From Bacteroidaceae bacterium (GTDB lineage: Bacteria > Bacteroidota > Bacteroidia > Bacteroidales > Bacteroidaceae): 40,315 nt of DNA. The stretch covers positions 1 to 40,315 of the forward strand of contig JAFTRV010000100.1 of NCBI GenBank assembly GCA_017462065.1. The letters run 5' to 3'. The notes beneath the pieces were generated by a model that was given only the letters and a program-made list of their open reading frames with translations, was not told the origin of the DNA and ran no database searches. Made by a program: the position numbers and the translations under genes. How positions within the stretch are numbered: the stretch's first letter is position 1; each line of letters begins with the position of its first letter. Of this stretch, positions 14,160 to 22,220 are shown piece by piece.

Positions 14160-16676
14160 TTACTTTACAAACACCTTTCTCGCCCCCGAGTTGCTCTTGA
14201 CAATATAAATTCCACGCTGCAGCTTAGGCATGACGCCATTCACGGCATCTCCGACCTTTACACCGGAAATAGAATATATCTCAGCATTGCCGTCGCCTTC
14301 CGTAACAGACTCAATAGAGGTACTATTGCCTATGGCAATTATCCGGTATGTTGTAAATGGAGATGTCTCGTCCTCTGCAGAACGGGCTCTTACACGATAC
14401 TTGTATGTACCCGTACTCAAATCCTTGAATTCATAGCTCGTGTCGCTTGTAGTAACGGAAGTCACAAGTTCATCCTTGCTTGTCGTAAGCAGCGACACCT
14501 TAAGGTCATCGATGTTCGCACGTCTCGAGCCGGTACTCTCGTCGGTGCTGATAGCGACATAGAACTCTCCGTTCACGTCAGCGTTCAGCTCCACCTGCAA
14601 GCCGCCTGCTGTCGGAACGACGGTTTTCGTCGCCAACAGTTCTTCATCATAATTGACAATCTCTACAGTAAGCTTGACATTGGTATCATTGCTGTTATAG
14701 AGCATGGTCTTCAAAGTTACGCTAACGTTTCCGTTCGCATTAAGATACGGAGTCAAGATATAACCGGAATCATTTTTTGAGCCCAAGCGTACTACTCCAT
14801 TCTCGCTGTATACGTTGTAACCCTCCCAACCGTCCGATGACATATATTCATCGATAGAATCTTCAATCCTCAAGTTAGCTTTTGCACAGTTCATGAAGTC
14901 CTCAGTGAAAACATCCACAGTATTCCCGGCACCTTCGCCAACCTCCACGGAACGATAGAGTTCCACGTCGTATTCGACAGCATCATCGACAACGCTCCAG
15001 TTAGCGACGAAAGAGTTGTTGGTAATGTTTGTTTCAGGACTTAGGATAGGAGCTGCAAACGAGCTCATGAACTTGAACGATACAATGTCGTTCTCATATT
15101 TGATATTTGTGACAGGCTTGTTAAGATAGCCGCCCTTATATACCTTTGCCGCAGGCAACGAAGTATTCGTAAATTCCGTGTTGCCGACCTTTCCGGGCCA
15201 CAAGTCCCCTGCCATGTTCTCATAGAACTCGTCTTCATCGCTTGCATTATAATAGCTAAGCAAGTCATTGTCGGCAGGTACAATCTGAAATCTCGGATGT
15301 CCTACTTCTACGTTAATCTCGTTGTTGTTCCATGCCGAATAGTCATAATCGACATGAATAATCATCATTCCGTCGCTTGCAAGTTCCTGGTCCCATCCCT
15401 CTCTCTTGCGGTTTTCAAGAATAAAATACTCATTAGGGTTGGCATCGTTCACTATCTTGTAGCCTACGCCGCCTTGAGTCTGCGGCTTCATGGAGTACGA
15501 ACCTTTTTCGGTCAGCACCTCGAGTGTTTTCCAACCGCACACATCTTTCTGATAAGAGTTATAACCGACAGGCAGGTATCCGTACGCTACATGGTTGCCG
15601 TTGTCCATCAAATCCCATTCGTCCATGCCCCAGTTTCCCGAGTCGCCACTGACATCATATATATCGTACAAGCCAAGACAGTGAGAAAACTCATGACACA
15701 TGGTACCAATGCCGGACAGCACCTTTCCGAGATATTGCTCTGATTCTTCGTCAGCGTTCAACTCGGAGCTGCAGGCATACACGTCACACTTCACGCCATC
15801 TACCGTCACGCTTCGGCCAAGCTCCTGCGATACAAGCCACTGGTGCGGCCAAATGGTATTCTCATTAGCGCCGTTAGCCTCGGAGTATCCCGCATATATG
15901 CAATATACGAATTCCACCTCGCCGTCGCCGTTGTTGTCATATTTCGAGAAATCTACATTCGCATCGGCTCCCTTTATAGCGTCACGTATCATTTCGCCGG
16001 GCCTGCCGTCCGCACCATCGACATTCGCACCGTAATACGCCATGTTTTGGGGAAGAGTAACAATATCCGTAGGAATGAATCTCGGTTTGAACTTGCCTTC
16101 GGACTGCGCTATGAAATAGTCTCTCGCGCTTCCATAAGTAGTTATGCTATTTTCGCCAAAAGGCTTGAATGTATACCCCTCTTCGTTCAGCAGACGGTCG
16201 ATATCCTCCTTTGCATATGTGAACTTTACATCCTTGTACTCGATGAGCAGAACGGGCACATTCACCTCGCCTATCGGCTTAATGCTCGCTCCCGCACGTT
16301 TTGCCGCAGAACGATATGTCGCCGAGCGTTTCGCATGAGACTTTGAGATATTGCTCTTCACGTTTTCGATGTTGATTGACGAGAGCAATTCAATCTCCTC
16401 GCTGCTGCGCTCATCCTTATCATGAGCGATGCAGTTTGTAGAAACAAGCTCGCCTTCTGCCGACAATGTCGCATACGAGAAATCGCCGTTAGGCTCTTTT
16501 ATCAAGTACTTACCGTCCATTGTGGTATAAAAGCGTAACGCTTCGTCACCTTTCAGCACGACGCTCAACGTTGTTCCGTCCGACTGCTTTACCATCTTAG
16601 GCTTGCGGTTCGACGGTACGGCCATTGTTACAAGACAAGCCATCAACAAAACGAAAAACAAAGAAAACCTCTTCAT
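14160..16676 (-). CDS. Secreted M6-family metalloprotease with T9SS-type C-terminal sorting tail
   Basis: 838 aa from the chosen start. A signal peptide (MKRFSLFFVLLMACLVTMA) is followed by a propeptide-like region of about 100 residues. The metalloprotease domain carries the zinc motif HEFSHCLGLYD (HExxHxxGxxD, first His at residue 328). A calcium-loop-like DNNGDGEVEF and the ILENR region typical of M6 (immune inhibitor A-like) peptidases are also present. Two beta-rich, fibronectin-III-like segments follow (for example NSFVANWSVVDDAVEYDVEL and YKYRVRARS). The end (NAEIYSISGVKV...RGIYIVKSNSGARKVFVK) fits a type A T9SS sorting domain, implying cell-surface delivery if the strain has T9SS. The start at 16676 is chosen because a -7 element overlaps the longer frame. 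Substrate is unknown. Confidence 0.88.
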   Translation of the reverse strand: MKRFSLFFVLLMACLVTMAVPSNRKPKMVKQSDGTTLSVVLKGDEALRFYTTMDGKYLIKEPNGDFSYATLSAEGELVSTNCIAHDKDERSSEEIELLSSINIENVKSNISKSHAKRSATYRSAAKRAGASIKPIGEVNVPVLLIEYKDVKFTYAKEDIDRLLNEEGYTFKPFGENSITTYGSARDYFIAQSEGKFKPRFIPTDIVTLPQNMAYYGANVDGADGRPGEMIRDAIKGADANVDFSKYDNNGDGEVEFVYCIYAGYSEANGANENTIWPHQWLVSQELGRSVTVDGVKCDVYACSSELNADEESEQYLGKVLSGIGTMCHEFSHCLGLYDIYDVSGDSGNWGMDEWDLMDNGNHVAYGYLPVGYNSYQKDVCGWKTLEVLTEKGSYSMKPQTQGGVGYKIVNDANPNEYFILENRKREGWDQELASDGMMIIHVDYDYSAWNNNEINVEVGHPRFQIVPADNDLLSYYNASDEDEFYENMAGDLWPGKVGNTEFTNTSLPAAKVYKGGYLNKPVTNIKYENDIVSFKFMSSFAAPILSPETNITNNSFVANWSVVDDAVEYDVELYRSVEVGEGAGNTVDVFTEDFMNCAKANLRIEDSIDEYMSSDGWEGYNVYSENGVVRLGSKNDSGYILTPYLNANGNVSVTLKTMLYNSNDTNVKLTVEIVNYDEELLATKTVVPTAGGLQVELNADVNGEFYVAISTDESTGSRRANIDDLKVSLLTTSKDELVTSVTTSDTSYEFKDLSTGTYKYRVRARSAEDETSPFTTYRIIAIGNSTSIESVTEGDGNAEIYSISGVKVGDAVNGVMPKLQRGIYIVKSNSGARKVFVK

Positions 16677-16709
16677 ATAATATTTTTTATTCTGCATTTT
16701 AAAATCGTG

Positions 16710-16717
16710 CAAAATTA
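16710..16717 (-). promoter_or_regulatory. TAnnTTTG element of the M6 protease gene
   Basis: TAATTTTG on the minus strand lies 33 nt before ATG 16676 and overlaps the alternative start at 16712, which it argues against. No -33 match is evident. Confidence 0.5.
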
Positions 16718-16811
16718 ATGATTATTCTCGACTTTTCATACATTATAAATATAAATGCCATTTTTTTAACTTTTTTGCTACCCTATTTTTTTCATTCTTC
16801 CCTAAACGAAA

Positions 16812-16844
16812 CAGGGTGGCCCGTTATTCTTTCGGGTCACCCTG
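16812..16844 (-). terminator. Hairpin, likely terminator of the MFS-EamA transcript
   Basis: A 12-bp stem (CAGGGTGGCCCG with CGGGTCACCCTG, one G-T pair) and a 9-nt loop. On the minus strand it is followed by TTTCGTTT. It lies downstream of the EamA gene and of the gene remnant at 16866-16967. Confidence 0.55.
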
Positions 16845-16865
16845 CCAATCTTTATATTACATGTT

Positions 16866-16967
16866 TTACTTCACTCTCACTCCCGTCAAGGTATACTTTG
16901 AGCCGTCGGGCATGAGAATAAACATCACCACTTCGTAGAATCTGCTCACGCTCGCGGTTTTCAGTTT
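16866..16967 (-). pseudogene. 33-codon 3' remnant of an unidentified gene
   Basis: On the minus strand a frame ends ...SRFYEVVMFILMPDG then SKYTLTGVRVK and TAA at 16868-16866, with codon use like that of real genes here. Upstream it is closed by TGA (16970-16968), exactly where the TTTCACC-like heptamer array starts, and it has no start codon of its own in a plausible place. It looks like the tail of a gene whose body was lost next to the repeat. I do not recognise the family. Confidence 0.45.
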
Positions 16968-17016
16968 TCACCTTTCAGTTTTCACCTTTCAGCTTTCACC
17001 TTTCAACTTTCACCTT
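16958..17016. repeat. Heptamer-based tandem repeat (TTTCACC / TTTCAGT)
   Basis: About eight head-to-tail units of TTTCACC, TTTCAGT, TTTCAGC and TTTCAAC with slight length variation. The array overlaps the last codons of the EamA transporter gene, whose stop TGA (17005-17003) is formed by a TTTCAAC unit. A related array (GTTGAGAGTTGAGAG) occurs at 21006-21041. Confidence 0.85.
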
Positions 17017-17899
17017 TATCCCTTCCCCCTACCCAATATATGCTTGCTCCTATCAGCAGTAACGAAAGCAACACGACCGGGTCGAACTTGTCCATTCCGA
17101 GCAACAGCGATACCAATGTCGCTACTATCAATGTTATATAACCATAAAGAGCTACCACGGCGCTGCTCAGGTTCTTCATGCCTACAGGTATTAGGAAATA
17201 GGTCAGCACGGTAGGGAACAGCAGCACGAACGCAAGTACAAGCAGAGGCGTCCAATGCGCCCCACCCTTGAAAATCGGGGCATGGAAACCGGTCAAGAAC
17301 GTCATAAGCAAAGCGACGACAGCGGCCGACGTGAATGTGTAACGAAGAATTGTCACGCTCGAGAAACGGCCTACGAGCCTTGCCGAAAGAACAAGATACA
17401 CTGAATATATTATGGAGGCGAGAATGGCAAGCACGTTACCCAGCTGCGAATTGCTCGCGCTGCCGGCAGGAGGCTCGGACAATATGCAAAGCATGGCGCC
17501 TGCGAATCCCACGGCAAGGCCGAAGAGCTTGCGTCCTTCAATGCTCTCGTGATACATGACGGCCGACACTACCACGACCCAGAGCGGCTGCATGGCATTG
17601 AATATCGCAAAATTCACGGGCGTTGTGAAGCTTATGCTAAGAGCATAGAGCGACATATAGCCGAAAATGCCGAACGCTCCAAGAGCGATAAGCTTGACTT
17701 TGTCGCTTTTTGGCACAGATTCCGGCTTTGAGAATATCGACACGAGCCAGAATACGGCTGCGCCGAACATAAGACGTATGGTGACACAGCTTATCGGAGC
17801 TATCCACAGCGGAAGCAGATAACCCATCGCATTAACGTTCAAGCCACTGAACACCCTGGCGACGAACAGCGACAGCGACCCTTTTGCTTTGTTATTCAT
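17003..17899 (-). CDS. EamA/DMT-superfamily transporter
   Basis: 298 aa from ATG 17899 (MNNKAKGSLSLFVARVFSGLN); an ATG at 17923 would add eight residues and lengthen the overlap with the preceding gene. About ten hydrophobic helices in two similar halves form the EamA plan. The first half includes CVTIRLMFGAAVFWLVSIF and FAIFNAMQPLWVVVVSAVMY, the second SAVVALYGYITLIVATLVSL. Such inner-membrane proteins export or import small metabolites, and the substrate is unknown. The start overlaps the end of the MFS gene by 8 nt, so they are cotranscribed and probably coupled. The final residues (KGES) and the stop are encoded by the heptamer repeat, so the original C-terminus may have been replaced. 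Confidence 0.88.
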   Translation of the reverse strand: MNNKAKGSLSLFVARVFSGLNVNAMGYLLPLWIAPISCVTIRLMFGAAVFWLVSIFSKPESVPKSDKVKLIALGAFGIFGYMSLYALSISFTTPVNFAIFNAMQPLWVVVVSAVMYHESIEGRKLFGLAVGFAGAMLCILSEPPAGSASNSQLGNVLAILASIIYSVYLVLSARLVGRFSSVTILRYTFTSAAVVALLMTFLTGFHAPIFKGGAHWTPLLVLAFVLLFPTVLTYFLIPVGMKNLSSAVVALYGYITLIVATLVSLLLGMDKFDPVVLLSLLLIGASIYWVGGRDKGES

Positions 17900-19160
17900 T
17901 ATTGGACTTGTTATATTTGACATAAAAACGACGCAGGCACATGAAGAGAAGAGCGGCAGCCGCTATCGCCGAATTAAAAGCGAACGGGAAACGCACGCTC
18001 CCTACCCTTGCAAGTTCCTGTACGTAATCAACGACAAACGGCGAGATGAGAATCGCCACATAGTTCATTGTCATGACAAGCGCCAATGCGACCGTAGTCT
18101 TTTGCGGCGATGCCGACGATGCCGTGACATCGTATATGTAAGGCTGAGCAATGCCATAGCCAAAGCCTGTAGCAATACAACCCAAAGTAACGTAAACGAC
18201 TGAGCTGTTGAAGAATATATCGGCAAGACCGAGCCCTATCAGCAACAACGACCATAAAAGAATGTTCCCTTTCAGAACAGCTATGATGCGGTTGAGGAAA
18301 AAGCCGGGGAGCATCATAGCAATGAAGAATATCGAAGTGACAATGCCCGAAACGCCGCTGTCGTAGCCATGCTTCCCTAAAAAGAAAGGGAGGTTAATGC
18401 TTATGGCCATGACAAGATAGGTTATGAGCAGATAATATAGCATGTACTTCACAAGCCGCCAGTAATCGATACCGCCGCTTGCCGAAGGCTTTTCCTCAAC
18501 GTCGTTCGACATTGCTGCCGAGTTCTTGGCATGGTTGATTGCCGGTACAAGAAGTATCGACACTATCGGCAACAGATATACGAGAAACGGCAATCGCCAT
18601 TGGATGTCGGCAAGGTAGCCTGTAACTGCGGTAGCGACGACAAGAGTGATGTTCGTCAAGGCGGAGACATAGCCGTACTGCCTGGTACGCTCTTTGCCCG
18701 AGAAGAACTTGGAGACAAGCGACGTAGATAATGGTATGATTATTCCCGCACCCACGCCGAGCAATGCGCTGACGATGATGAGCTGCTTTATTGAACCGCA
18801 CAGGAAATATAATGCACCGCTTAAGAAGTATAGCCATAACCCCAAGTATAACAGCCTTATATACCCTACTTTCTCGCTTATGAAGCCGACCAACAATATA
18901 AAAGGAATAATGAAGAGCGAAGGCAAGGTAGTGAGCAGCTGAATGTCGAGTTCCGTCGCAGCAGGGAAGACGCTCTGCAGTTTTTCCGAAATTGGAGAGA
19001 CGGCCAGGCCCGGCAACGAAGTCAAAGCCGAAACGGACCATATTCCCGCCAATGCGGCAATGGTTATGTACCCGCTTCCTGTATAAACCTTTCTCTTAAA
19101 AAACGGCAGTCGCATTCTTTTTGATACCTTGCCGCCACCCTTTTTGTAGCTATTGTCCAT
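17892..19160 (-). CDS. MFS transporter
   Basis: 422 aa from ATG 19160 (MDNSYKKGGGKVSKRMRL). The upstream in-frame ATG at 19253 would add 31 residues without family character. About 12 membrane helices are visible. The loop between helices 2 and 3 has the MFS signature-like GFISEKVGYIRLL, and SKFFSGKERTRQYGYVS follows helix 5. The arrangement recalls the CynX/NimT or sugar-efflux branches, but I cannot name a substrate. It is divergent from the glutamate decarboxylase across 147 nt and overlaps the EamA gene downstream. The two transporters form an operon next to gadB, so transport of glutamate, GABA or an acid-stress metabolite is possible but unproven. Confidence 0.87.
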   Translation of the reverse strand: MDNSYKKGGGKVSKRMRLPFFKRKVYTGSGYITIAALAGIWSVSALTSLPGLAVSPISEKLQSVFPAATELDIQLLTTLPSLFIIPFILLVGFISEKVGYIRLLYLGLWLYFLSGALYFLCGSIKQLIIVSALLGVGAGIIIPLSTSLVSKFFSGKERTRQYGYVSALTNITLVVATAVTGYLADIQWRLPFLVYLLPIVSILLVPAINHAKNSAAMSNDVEEKPSASGGIDYWRLVKYMLYYLLITYLVMAISINLPFFLGKHGYDSGVSGIVTSIFFIAMMLPGFFLNRIIAVLKGNILLWSLLLIGLGLADIFFNSSVVYVTLGCIATGFGYGIAQPYIYDVTASSASPQKTTVALALVMTMNYVAILISPFVVDYVQELARVGSVRFPFAFNSAIAAAALLFMCLRRFYVKYNKSNNE

Positions 19161-19307
19161 ATTATGATTTTTTTGATAAGAGCATAACAACAGCGGCAAA
19201 GGAAATGTTGAGACTTCATAAAAAAGATAAAACGGCGAACTTGAAAGCCGCATCGCATGTTTTACCGATACAACACCTGAATTATAAACCGTTTAAAATC
19301 GAAAGAG

Positions 19308-20732
19308 ATGAAAGAAGAAAATTGCAAGACAAGCATGACCACATCAGTGTTCGGCTCCGAAGAGATGCTGAAGAGCTCGCCGGTAGACAAGATTCCTCAG
19401 CACCCCACCACTCCTGAAATAGCTTACAGAATGGTAAAGGACGAGACATTCGCCCAGACGCAGCCGCGCCTCAACCTGGCTACGTTCGTGACAACATATA
19501 TGGATTCTTACGCCACCAAGCTGATGAACGACGCCATTGCCATGAACTACATCGACGAGACCGAATATCCTCGTGTAGCGGTAATGTGCGCAAAGTGCAT
19601 CAATATCATCGCCAACCTATGGAACAGCCCTGAGCAGGCCAAATGGAAAGCCGGAGCGTTAGGCATAGGCTCAAGCGAGGCATGCATGCTTGGTGGCGTG
19701 GCGGCGTGGCAACGCTGGAAGAAACGCCGAATAGCTGAGGGCAAGCCTTGCGACAAGCCAAACTTCGTCATATCGTCGGCCTATCAGGTCGTTTGGGAGA
19801 AATTCGCGCAGCTTTGGCAGATTGAGATGCGTACCGTGCCATTGACCGCCGAGAAGCTCACATTATGCCCCGACGAAGCCATTGCCATGTGCGACGAGAA
19901 CACCATTTGCGTAGTTCCCATCATGGGAGTGACATGGACGGGACTGAACGACGATGTCAAGGCGCTCAACGATGCGCTCGACACTTACAACAAGAAGACA
20001 GGGTACGATATCCCGATACACGTGGACGCCGCTTCGGGCGGTTTCATTCTGCCATTCCTGCAGCCCGAGCTCGAATGGGACTTCCGCCTCAAATGGGTGC
20101 TGTCGATAAGCACCAGCGGCCACAAGTACGGCCTTGTATACCCGGGACTCGGCTGGGTTATATGGAAAGACAAGAAATTCCTTCCGGACAGCATGTCTTT
20201 CAGCGTCAATTACCTCGGTGCCGAAGTCACTCAGGTAGGCTTGAACTTCTCTCGCCCCGCCGCACAGATTTTAGGACAGTACTATCAGTTCATACGTTTG
20301 GGTTTCGAAGGCTACAAGGCCATACAGCACAATTCTATGGAGATTGCGAAGTACCTGCACGGCGAAATCGGCAAAATGGCTCCTTTCAAGAATTATAGCG
20401 CCGAAGTCACAAACCCATTGTTCATCTGGGAGATGAAGAAAGAACATTCAAAGCAGTGTAAATGGACACTTTACGACCTGCAAGACAAGCTCAAGCAGAA
20501 TGGTTGGATGGTGCCGGCATACACGCTCCCCGCAAAGCTGGAAGAGACTATTGTAATGCGAATTGTAGTGCGTCAAGGCTTCAGCAGGGACATGGCAGAC
20601 CAGCTGTTGGGCGACATTAAAGACGCTGTGGCCGAGCTTGACAAGCTGCAGTACCCAACACAGTCACGCTTGAGCATCGAAAGCAAAATAAAGGTAAAAG
20701 GCACGGTATACACCCATACCGGCAAAGGATAA
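19308..20732 (+). CDS. gadB: Glutamate decarboxylase
   Basis: PLP-dependent group II decarboxylase (474 aa) that converts glutamate to GABA and CO2, consuming a proton. Visible marks are the N-terminal YMDSYATKLMNDAIAMNYID, LGIGSSEACMLGG, HVDAASGGFILPF, and the Schiff-base Lys273 in STSGHKYGLVYPG (E. coli Lys276). SVNYLGAEV and NFSRPAAQILGQYYQFIRLG follow. It ends KVKGTVYTHTGKG, close in type to the autoinhibitory C-terminal tail of enteric GadB. In many gut Bacteroides a GABA antiporter and glutaminase accompany gad, from memory. Neither is present here; the neighbours are an MFS/EamA pair on the other strand. No -7 consensus element is evident in the 147-nt divergent region. Confidence 0.95.
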   Translation: MKEENCKTSMTTSVFGSEEMLKSSPVDKIPQHPTTPEIAYRMVKDETFAQTQPRLNLATFVTTYMDSYATKLMNDAIAMNYIDETEYPRVAVMCAKCINIIANLWNSPEQAKWKAGALGIGSSEACMLGGVAAWQRWKKRRIAEGKPCDKPNFVISSAYQVVWEKFAQLWQIEMRTVPLTAEKLTLCPDEAIAMCDENTICVVPIMGVTWTGLNDDVKALNDALDTYNKKTGYDIPIHVDAASGGFILPFLQPELEWDFRLKWVLSISTSGHKYGLVYPGLGWVIWKDKKFLPDSMSFSVNYLGAEVTQVGLNFSRPAAQILGQYYQFIRLGFEGYKAIQHNSMEIAKYLHGEIGKMAPFKNYSAEVTNPLFIWEMKKEHSKQCKWTLYDLQDKLKQNGWMVPAYTLPAKLEETIVMRIVVRQGFSRDMADQLLGDIKDAVAELDKLQYPTQSRLSIESKIKVKGTVYTHTGKG

Positions 20733-20841
20733 AATGCAGGTGTTATATATGCGTCAATGACCATAGGCGTGCTGCTTGCAGCTCCGGGAAGTGAATAAAA
20801 ACGGCTAAGGGTCCTTTGACGCATGTATAGCCCTGTGACAA

Positions 20842-20893
20842 AAAGGCGTTCAGGCTTAGCTCCGAGAGTCGCCTCGGGCGGACGAACGCCTTT
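20842..20893. other. Branched inverted repeat downstream of gadB
   Basis: AAAGGCGTTC (20842-20851) pairs with GAACGCCTTT (20884-20893), and CCGAG/CTCGG forms an inner hairpin. It could be a terminator or part of a small structured RNA. No family is recognised. Confidence 0.4.
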
Positions 20894-20966
20894 ACCGCAC
20901 GGCGTCCGTAACGGCTGCGGCTGTATGCTTCCCGATATTGCCGCCAATGTTGCGTTACGCCACCAA

Positions 20967-21004
20967 ATGAGACCGGGTCAAAAGTAATTTTGGCTCGGTC
21001 TCAT
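20967..21004 (+). terminator. 17-bp hairpin, possible gadB terminator
   Basis: ATGAGACCGGGTCAAAA and TTTTGGCTCGGTCTCAT pair over 17 positions (two G-U pairs) around the loop GTAA. It lies 235 nt after the gadB stop. The A/U-rich part is at the loop end rather than the base, so termination is uncertain and it may be part of a repeat. Confidence 0.4.
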
Positions 21005-21005
21005 G

Positions 21006-21041
21006 AGTTGAGAGTTTAAAGTTGAGAGTTGAGAGTTGAAA
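21006..21041. repeat. GTTGAGAGT tandem repeat
   Basis: Four tandem units of GTTGAGAG(T) or GTTGAAAG with one TTTAAA interruption. In reverse orientation it resembles the CTTTCAACTTTCACC array at 16958-17016, so both probably belong to one dispersed intergenic repeat class. Confidence 0.7.
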
Positions 21042-21116
21042 GCGGTAGCTTCGATAACGTGCGTAGCAAATAGTCATGTGAAGCAACGGCGAAGATCTTG
21101 CCACGCGGGGTGCGAT

Positions 21117-21395
21117 GAACGTTTAACGTGTAACGTGTAACGATTAAAGATTAACGAGGAACGGGCATTTGTCATCCTCGAGCGAAGCGAAAACAGCGAG
21201 TAAGCAAGCGAAAGCCAAGTTTACTTGAGCTTTCACTGCGAGCGAAAGCAGTTTCGCAGTAGGCAAAACTGCGAGTAAGCAAGCGGGCGTAAATTCATTT
21301 ACGCACTCAGCGAGCGAAAGCAGTTTCGCCGTAGGCAGTGGATCTCTTTTATTGACGTTTAACGATGAGCGATTAACATTTAACGATGATGCATG
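21117..21395. repeat. Composite intergenic repeat element, copy B (inverted relative to copy A)
   Basis: Stacks of ACGTTTAACG-like repeats lie at 21118-21162 and 21354-21395. Between them are the 72-bp core (21194-21265), inverted and differing at one base from 13920-13991, and a partial extra copy of its end (about 21309-21337). A short inverted repeat, GCGTAAATTCATTTACGC (21287-21304), also lies inside. It has the same order of parts as copy A, with an internal duplication. Confidence 0.85.
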
Positions 21396-21517
21396 CTTGC
21401 ATTTACTGTAGAAAATATTGTATCTCTATCGATAGCTTTGCAAATGCACCTTTTGTATTTGCATTGATAATATTCATAAATTATTGCTTTATTATAGTGC
21501 AGAACGACAATTTTATG

Positions 21518-21525
21518 TATCTTCG
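21518..21525 (+). promoter_or_regulatory. -7 element (TATCTTCG) of the CBM9-like gene
   Basis: TATCTTCG lies 24 nt before the ATG at 21550, identical to the elements of trmD and pyrK. No -33 match. Confidence 0.45.
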
Positions 21526-21549
21526 CTAAGTAACTAAACCAATTGTATT

Positions 21550-22188
21550 ATGAAGAGCATAAAAGTTCCAAAGATTATTCCGGCTGAGAACAACATAGAA
21601 GAGATTTTCGAAAATCTTCAGTCACATGAGATAGATTGCTGCAACTGGCCTGCAGAGTTCCCCTATTCACCCAAAGCCGCTTTCAAGCTGTTCCATGACG
21701 GCGAAAGGCTGTATATAAAATTCACGGTCACCGAGAACGACATAAAGGCTGCCGTAACAGAGGACCAGGGACGCACCTGGACCGACCCATGCGTCGAATT
21801 CTTTGTATCTCCCGAGGCAAACCTCGACTATTACAACTTTGAATGTACCTGCACCGGCAAGCTACTGCTTGCATGGCACCCTGCGGACGCTCCTAAGGAG
21901 GCTGCCGCAAAGGAGGTCATTGACAGCGTAAAGCGTAGCCCGTCACTCGGCACTGAGCCGTTTCCTCTCCGCACGGGCGAACATACCTGGAGCGTTATAG
22001 AGGTCATTCCCGCCAAGGCGCTTTTCCGCAGCGGCGTAGAGAGCTTCGACGGCAAGGAGATGGGCGCAAACTTCTACAAGTGCGGCGACGAGCTGCCTAC
22101 CCCTCACTTCCTTTCATGGAACGCCATTGAATGGCCGGAGCCGAGCTTTCACCGCCCCGAACAGTTCGGTAAGCTCATCTTCGAATAA
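21550..22188 (+). CDS. Carbohydrate-binding family 9-like (CBM9-like) protein
   Basis: 212-aa beta-rich protein without a signal peptide. The pattern CCNWPAEFPYSPKAAFKLFH, LYIKFTVTENDIKA and DPCVEFFVSPEANLDYYNFE matches the CBM9-like domain family. Further matches are the late segments GANFYKCGDELPTPHFLSW and PEPSFHRPEQFGKLIFE. Many Bacteroidales genomes carry it as a single-domain cytosolic protein. In xylanases the domain binds sugar reducing ends; here no catalytic module is attached and no polysaccharide-utilisation genes are nearby, so the role is open. It has its own promoter and converges on the next gene with a 32-nt gap. Confidence 0.78.
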   Translation: MKSIKVPKIIPAENNIEEIFENLQSHEIDCCNWPAEFPYSPKAAFKLFHDGERLYIKFTVTENDIKAAVTEDQGRTWTDPCVEFFVSPEANLDYYNFECTCTGKLLLAWHPADAPKEAAAKEVIDSVKRSPSLGTEPFPLRTGEHTWSVIEVIPAKALFRSGVESFDGKEMGANFYKCGDELPTPHFLSWNAIEWPEPSFHRPEQFGKLIFE

Positions 22189-22220
22189 CAAGCAAGGCTT
22201 TAAGATTTTTAATCGTTTCG

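Larger units (their letters stand above)
16677..17002. other. Intergenic region between M6 protease and EamA transporter
   Basis: From left to right this contains the protease promoter, an AT-rich stretch, the hairpin at 16812-16844, the 33-codon gene remnant and most of the heptamer repeat. I see no complete gene. Confidence 0.6.
20733..21549. other. 817-nt gene-free region between gadB and the CBM9-like gene
   Basis: It contains the branched inverted repeat (20842-20893), the 17-bp hairpin (20967-21004), the GTTGAGAGT array, composite repeat copy B and, at the right end, the CBM9 gene promoter. Minus-strand frames across 20573-20947 overlap gadB and look non-coding. The stretch 20740-20966 is GC-richer than other gaps and could be a degraded gene or structured RNA. 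Confidence 0.55.

Noticed and set aside
13810..14160. CRISPR-like array of CGTTAAACGTT repeats
   Set aside because: Units are short, contiguous and without unique spacers of constant size, and no cas genes are present.
20573..20947. 124-aa minus-strand frame after and overlapping gadB
   Set aside because: It overlaps the conserved 3' end of gadB, its sequence has no domain character, and no promoter is seen.
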